This document shows positions 5,767 to 8,927 of a stretch of DNA of 8,927 nucleotides, one piece after another (positions within the stretch are counted from its first letter, which is position 1; each line of letters begins with the position of its first letter). Source of the stretch: Bacteroidota bacterium (GTDB taxonomy: Bacteria > Bacteroidota > Bacteroidia > Bacteroidales > Prolixibacteraceae); contig JAMDDG010000360.1 of NCBI GenBank assembly GCA_023488865.1, forward strand, positions 698 to 9,624. Reading direction: 5' to 3'. Position numbers and translations under genes: made by a program. The notes beneath the pieces were generated by a model, which saw nothing but the letters and a program-made list of their open reading frames with translations, made no database searches and was not told the DNA's origin.

Positions 5767-6981
5767 TCATAGCCAACGATCAATTGTTCGTTGTTTCTCC
5801 CTGATTTTGCTGTACTTTTCTTTCTTTAGCTTCGCAGTTTCTTTTATTGTCTCGTCAATTTCCGATTTAACCCCTTGTGCATTCCAATTCCAAACCGGAT
5901 TAAAAAGTTCCAATCTTCTTCTCAGCTCGGTTTTGAACTCCTTAGAAACTATATTTGGGATTCCAAAAACCTCATAATGTTCTTCCAATGGCAGGTAAAA
6001 CACAAAACCAGTAAACATATCTCCATACTTGAAGTTGTGCTTCGAATATTGCCAAAGGTCAAAATGATCATTTCCAAACGGGGAATTCTTAAAATTGAAA
6101 CCTATACTTTTGATGTTTAAAAACTTGAATGAAGCATCCCATTTTCCTAGCTGGATTGGAATTTCGGGGCTATCTGTATCAGGATTGTTCACAGGCAATA
6201 AAGCCCAACTATTCACTAAAACATTTGCCACTTTATCTTTATAAGTATCAAAAATAAGTCGACCAGTGTTGGGAATGTTAATTGTCTTTTCTCCCATTTG
6301 ATTACTTACATCAAATTTAAAAGCGTGCCTGTAGTTCAAGATGACAAGACATTTTTTTCGGGATCCTTCTAATAATCTCTTGTTATACTGTTCCTTAAAA
6401 TTACTTGCCATAATTGAGTCAAAATTGGGTTGTTTGTAAAACCAGTTTTTGTATTCTTCTGTTGTAGTGATATTTTTCCAACCCGGAAACTCAAAAGATA
6501 AAGGGTATAACTTAACAGATAAAGAATCCGTTATTTTTGAATTTAATTTATTGATTTCCTGAAGAAAGTGAAAGAAATTATATTTTTCCCAAATTGGGGT
6601 AAAGGTTAAGTTCCTGTAGAGATTAAGTAAATCATTGTTTCTTACTTTATCCGTCGAGTATCGGGTTTGGAGAAAAGTGTTTAGTTCTTTCTGTAACGAA
6701 ACAGTTCCAACCTCTGTAAAAATAGCACCTACTTCTTTTATGAATCTATCATCATTAATTACCTCTAACAATAAATTGTACTGCGTAAATTCTCCATGAT
6801 ATCTTTCGCAGTATATCACAATATCGTGTGTTTCCCAAAGAGACAGAATGTAATCTTTGGCACTAATCTTCACAGAATCAAGGAATTGAATGTATGGCTG
6901 AATTTCTTTTTTTGGCAATTTATGTCCAAATCCTTGTAACGAAATCAAAGCAAAAACTATGACTAACAATTTTTGTATCAT
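5767..6981 (-). CDS. Probable secreted ChaN/erythromycin-esterase-like protein
   Basis: It encodes 404 residues starting with a signal peptide (MIQKLLVIVFALISLQGFG), so the product should be exported or, less likely, anchored. Three short stretches recall the ChaN/TIKI and erythromycin-esterase-like superfamily: HDIVIYCERYHGEFTQYN (52-69, with E59 and H62), VGAIFTEVG (84-92, with E90) and CLVILNYRHAF (211-221, with H219). In those families such residues bind metal or haem, or act in hydrolysis. Similarity over the rest is not apparent, so the family call is tentative and no substrate is proposed. The C-terminus (372-400) is charged and likely helical or coiled. The gene is strikingly AT-rich: bases 6541-6600 hold 15 G/C out of 60, against 33 of 60 for 3541-3600 in the transporter gene. 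This suggests horizontal acquisition. It is convergent with the ATP-grasp gene. Confidence 0.65.
   Translation of the reverse strand: MIQKLLVIVFALISLQGFGHKLPKKEIQPYIQFLDSVKISAKDYILSLWETHDIVIYCERYHGEFTQYNLLLEVINDDRFIKEVGAIFTEVGTVSLQKELNTFLQTRYSTDKVRNNDLLNLYRNLTFTPIWEKYNFFHFLQEINKLNSKITDSLSVKLYPLSFEFPGWKNITTTEEYKNWFYKQPNFDSIMASNFKEQYNKRLLEGSRKKCLVILNYRHAFKFDVSNQMGEKTINIPNTGRLIFDTYKDKVANVLVNSWALLPVNNPDTDSPEIPIQLGKWDASFKFLNIKSIGFNFKNSPFGNDHFDLWQYSKHNFKYGDMFTGFVFYLPLEEHYEVFGIPNIVSKEFKTELRRRLELFNPVWNWNAQGVKSEIDETIKETAKLKKEKYSKIREKQRTIDRWL
5774..5793. terminator. Possible weak terminator hairpin between convergent genes
   Basis: CAACGA and TCGTTG form a stem around T-CAATTG-T, itself palindromic, followed on the plus strand by TTTC. 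It lies about 60 bases beyond the ATP-grasp stop and inside the last codons of the convergent gene. The T tract is poor, so this is only a suggestion. Confidence 0.25.
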
Positions 6982-7066
6982 GATGTGCTGTTATTCTCCT
7001 CTTTACCAAATTTCTGATTTTTTTCTTAATGTACGGCCTTATTTCTTTCCAATTACTTAAGAATGA

Positions 7067-7097
7067 TAAATTTACATTATAATTTTTAGATACCAAA
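7067..7097 (-). promoter_or_regulatory. Candidate Bacteroidota promoter of the secreted-protein gene
   Basis: On the minus strand, TTTG (complement of 7094-7097) is followed after 19 bases by TAAATTTA (7067-7074), one base off the TAnnTTTG -7 consensus. The spacing is typical for the phylum. The leader would be about 80 bases. Confidence 0.4.
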
Positions 7098-7145
7098 ATC
7101 GCCGAAAGGGAATTTTATTTTTTGAAAACGGCTTTCTGTTGCCTG

Positions 7146-7220
7146 TGCGTTGCCCGTCAGGGCATCTATCTCAATAGAAAGAGAAGCGATGAAATTGCGT
7201 TTCCCCGCAAGGGGATAGAC
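7146..7220. repeat. Pair of related hairpins spaced 50 bases apart (REP-like)
   Basis: TGCCC-GTCA-GGGCA (7151-7164) and TCCCC-GCAA-GGGGA (7202-7215) are compact five-pair hairpins with four-base loops, each preceded by the same TGCGTT. The two blocks begin at 7146 and 7196. Their stems differ in sequence but keep the pairing, which suggests that structure is conserved. They lie in noncoding DNA beyond the yjjPB operon end. A role as REP-like repeat, mRNA stabiliser or terminator is possible. Confidence 0.5.
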
Positions 7221-7298
7221 CTTCACAAATTAAATTTATACGATAAATCCGGCTTGTTTTCGTTTATTCCCAATGGTGTTACAAAATTGCACCCTTCG

Positions 7299-7353
7299 CC
7301 CCTCGACAAGCTTGGGGACCGGCATTCCAAAATCGAAAATCGAAAATCCAAAA
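7299..7353. repeat. Diverged dispersed repeat followed by AAAATCG heptamers
   Basis: CCCCTCGACAAGCTTGGGGA followed by CCGG resembles the complement of the repeat at 142-168, so it is the same type in the opposite orientation. CCCC and GGGG can pair around it. It is followed by CCAAAATCGAAAATCGAAAA and further AAAAT units up to nine bases from the stop codon of the yjjB-like gene. Confidence 0.55.
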
Positions 7354-7361
7354 TTTCTTTG

Positions 7362-7865
7362 CTATTGCTCTTCCTGCTCAATACTGCTTTTGATCCGCTT
7401 GAAGGTATCCTTCCGGGTGACCAGCATGGGAATGGCAACGCCGGCGGAGAGGGCGATCAGGATGAAAAATGCTTTCAACCCGTTGTTGGTCGTTTCGGCC
7501 AGCGTTTTCAGATAGGTTGCCGAATCGGTGGAGGTTCCCGCCAGCTCCATACATCCCAGCATCATCCGATAGGCAAATGCGCCCGGGACCATGGGTATTA
7601 CTGAAGGGGTTGAGAATACGAGCGGAGGTGCTTGTTTGTTGTGTGCTGCGTAAACGCTGAGCACGCCAATCAGGGAAGCTCCTGCCAAAGAGGCCAGGGC
7701 GATATTGACTTCGAGGCCGAGCAGGAAAAATTTGGCCAACCCGCCCAGGGCGCCCATAACCCAGATCATCAGCAGGGTCCGCTGGGGAACGTTGAACAGA
7801 ATGGCAAAACCGATGGCGGCAAATCCCGACCAGAAACCTTTTTCCAAAAGAGCGATGATCTCCAT
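7362..7865 (-). CDS. YjjB-like (ThrE C-terminal) subunit of a threonine/serine or dicarboxylate exporter
   Basis: The product is an integral membrane protein of 167 residues, close to E. coli YjjB (157), with about four or five helices. The hallmark is PSVIPMVPGAFAYRMM (87-102). In ThrE of Corynebacterium this half is fused to a YjjP-like half and exports threonine and serine; the E. coli YjjP-YjjB pair has been reported to export succinate. The ATG at 7865 lies 4 bases after the yjjP-like stop, so the two are surely cotranscribed and probably translationally coupled. The frame could begin at a TTG at 7913, which would overlap the upstream gene and is less likely. The substrate here cannot be decided. 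Confidence 0.88.
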   Translation of the reverse strand: MEIIALLEKGFWSGFAAIGFAILFNVPQRTLLMIWVMGALGGLAKFFLLGLEVNIALASLAGASLIGVLSVYAAHNKQAPPLVFSTPSVIPMVPGAFAYRMMLGCMELAGTSTDSATYLKTLAETTNNGLKAFFILIALSAGVAIPMLVTRKDTFKRIKSSIEQEEQ

Positions 7866-7869
7866 CTGT

Positions 7870-8637
7870 TTAAATATTAAATAGAAATTTGGCGCACAAC
7901 AAACCCAGGGCAATGGCCAGCGCGATAATTAAACCGTGAATCCCCCGGACGATCCCGTTCTGGATATTTCCATCGATCATATCGGTAAATGAGTTGATCA
8001 ACGGTACGCCTGGCACCAGAAAAAGGACGGAAGTGGCAAAAGCCAGGTCGGGAGAACTGCCGAATCCCAGTTTAACGGAGAGTCCAGATAGGAGCGAAGC
8101 GGCAAATGCAGCAAAGAAGATCGATACAAACGGGTTAAACCGATGCTTTAACGACTCCTGACGAACTAACACTCCGATGAAAGTAGCCACAAAAGTGACC
8201 ACCAGCTCGATCCCTTTACCACCAAAAAGGGCACAGAAGGAGCTTCCTGCTAAGGCCACAGAAGAGAGAATAATCAGCCGGGGATAATGAGGTAAGGCAA
8301 CCAGACGGTCAATTTCAGTGTTGATTTGAGGAATACTCCAGCTTTCTTCCACCACTTTCCAGCTCATCCTGCTGATTCCGGAAACCACGCGGAAGTTAAC
8401 GCCATGCGGTGAAGTCCGCTTCAAACTGGCAATGAAGTGATGAGTCTCTTCGTCAATCACCTTCAACATCAGCGAGCGGTTCGTAATCAGCAGTTCAATG
8501 TTGTAGCCCAACGCATCCGCAATCCGGTTTACGGTCGTCCGCACCCTTCCGGTGCTCGCGCCCGAACTCATCAGCAACGTGCCCACGTTGAGCAACATGG
8601 CCTCTGCCTCCTTAATATTTTTATAAGAATCATCCAT
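7870..8637 (-). CDS. YjjP-like (ThrE N-terminal, DUF1212) subunit of a threonine/serine or dicarboxylate exporter
   Basis: It encodes 255 residues, matching E. coli YjjP in length (256). The soluble N-terminal part carries the family motif SSGASTGRVRTTVNRIADALG (25-44), and the second half has about five membrane helices with VPGVPLINSFTDMIDGN (208-224) near the end, a conserved signature of this family. It works with the downstream YjjB-like protein as a two-part membrane exporter. The ATG at 8637 fits the family start; the TTTATAAGAATC-like sequence around it is inside the gene. The upstream gap of about 150 bases holds an inverted repeat and no clear TAnnTTTG promoter. The best partial match is TATATTTC on the minus strand near 8717. 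Confidence 0.9.
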   Translation of the reverse strand: MDDSYKNIKEAEAMLLNVGTLLMSSGASTGRVRTTVNRIADALGYNIELLITNRSLMLKVIDEETHHFIASLKRTSPHGVNFRVVSGISRMSWKVVEESWSIPQINTEIDRLVALPHYPRLIILSSVALAGSSFCALFGGKGIELVVTFVATFIGVLVRQESLKHRFNPFVSIFFAAFAASLLSGLSVKLGFGSSPDLAFATSVLFLVPGVPLINSFTDMIDGNIQNGIVRGIHGLIIALAIALGLLCAKFLFNI

Positions 8638-8653
8638 AACAATTCTGAAATGT

Positions 8654-8780
8654 GAAAATTGGGAAATGTGAAAATGAAGAACGCCACGGAGTTTATTTAC
8701 TGATTTTTATGCGAAATATATACTTATAATCTTGCATCTGCTCTATCCCAATTTTCATATTTTCACATTTCCCAATTTTC
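8654..8780. repeat. Foldback element with perfect 22-base inverted arms
   Basis: GAAAATTGGGAAATGTGAAA followed by AT (8654-8675) is the exact complement of 8759-8780, with 83 bases between. The arm is nearly the same as the outer arm of the 4332-4488 element (AAATTTGGAAATGTGAAAAT against AAATTGGGAAATGTGAAAAT), so the two belong to one repeat family. The loop (8676-8758) holds no palindrome core like the first element. Confidence 0.8.
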
Positions 8781-8787
8781 CAATTGA

Positions 8788-8927
8788 CTAGTCCGGTATT
8801 TTAATTTGTTCGCCCAAAAAATGGGGTTGTGTTCCGGTTAAAAGATCGTATGCCAACAGGACCCTGGCGCCAATTTCCCTCAAAATGACTTTGATCGCAG
8901 GTCTCCCTTTAAGGTCTCCTGCATTGT
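8788..8927 (-). CDS. C-terminal end of an unrecognised protein (partial)
   Basis: The minus strand carries an open frame entering from the window edge (first full codon at 8925) and ending at TAG at 8788-8790. It gives 45 residues, NAGDLKGRPAIKVILREIGA... then RVLLAYDLLTGTQPHFLGEQ and IKIPD. The amino acid composition is protein-like and codon use matches the neighbours. The gene is codirectional with yjjP and separated from it by the foldback element. The fragment is too short to name a family. Confidence 0.6.
   Translation of the reverse strand, partial: NAGDLKGRPAIKVILREIGARVLLAYDLLTGTQPHFLGEQIKIPD

Larger units (their letters stand above)
6982..7361. other. Gene-free stretch of about 380 bases
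   Basis: It holds the candidate promoter of the secreted-protein gene (7067-7097), a pair of hairpins 50 bases apart (7146-7220), a diverged copy of the dispersed CTCGACAAGC...GGGACCGG repeat (7299-7322) and a short run of AAAATCG-like heptamers (7329-7353). An open frame crosses the region (7122-7604), but its translation shows no recognisable protein character and it runs antisense into the yjjB-like gene. I see no RNA gene. Confidence 0.6.

Noticed and set aside
7146..7220. CRISPR-like reading of the two repeated blocks
   Set aside because: There are only two blocks with different stem sequences, no constant repeat and no cas genes in the window.
7122..7604. Plus-strand open frame of 160 codons
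   Set aside because: It starts in repeat DNA and runs antisense through the yjjB-like gene. The translation has no recognisable protein character.

Overview
The window looks like chromosomal DNA of a member of the Bacteroidota, probably a Bacteroidales or Marinilabiliales relative. The signs are A-rich leaders without Shine-Dalgarno sequences, candidate promoters of the TAnnTTTG type, a FecCD/ATPase pair whose ATPase has the C-terminal extension seen in this phylum, and AT-rich dispersed repeats between genes. No rRNA, tRNA, CRISPR array, transposase or phage gene was found. Family names come from recognising motifs in the translations, not from any search.

Left end (1-2346): a BtuC/FecCD-type permease is followed 20 bases later by its ATPase, forming an importer for a siderophore, cobalamin or haem-like ligand. 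The binding-protein gene expected upstream is absent. In its place is a perfect 122-base inverted copy of the ATPase start, then two copies of a 53-base unit carrying a dispersed repeat. This is either a real inverted duplication or an assembly artefact at a contig end. The ATPase also carries a period-9 Ser/Pro-rich expansion in its C-terminal domain.

Middle (2324-5712): a YhcH/TabA-like protein (-), a DMT/EamA transporter (+), an acidic 170-residue protein of unknown function (-) and an ATP-grasp-like enzyme of unknown substrate (+) alternate in strand. Two convergent pairs overlap at their stop codons. The gap before the ATP-grasp gene is filled by a nested foldback element with a perfect 24-base palindrome at its core.

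Right part (5767-8927): an AT-rich gene for a probable secreted ChaN/erythromycin-esterase-like protein looks foreign in composition. It is followed by a gene-free stretch with two hairpins 50 bases apart and more dispersed repeat. Next comes a clean two-gene operon on the minus strand, yjjP-yjjB-like (ThrE-family exporter of small organic or amino acids). The window ends with a second foldback element and the last 45 codons of an unrecognised minus-strand gene.

Apart from the permease-ATPase pair and the yjjP-yjjB pair, the genes do not form an evident shared pathway. The strongest candidates for something not well described are the foldback repeat elements and the unassigned ATP-grasp gene. 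The 122-base inverted repeat is the most conspicuous structural anomaly.
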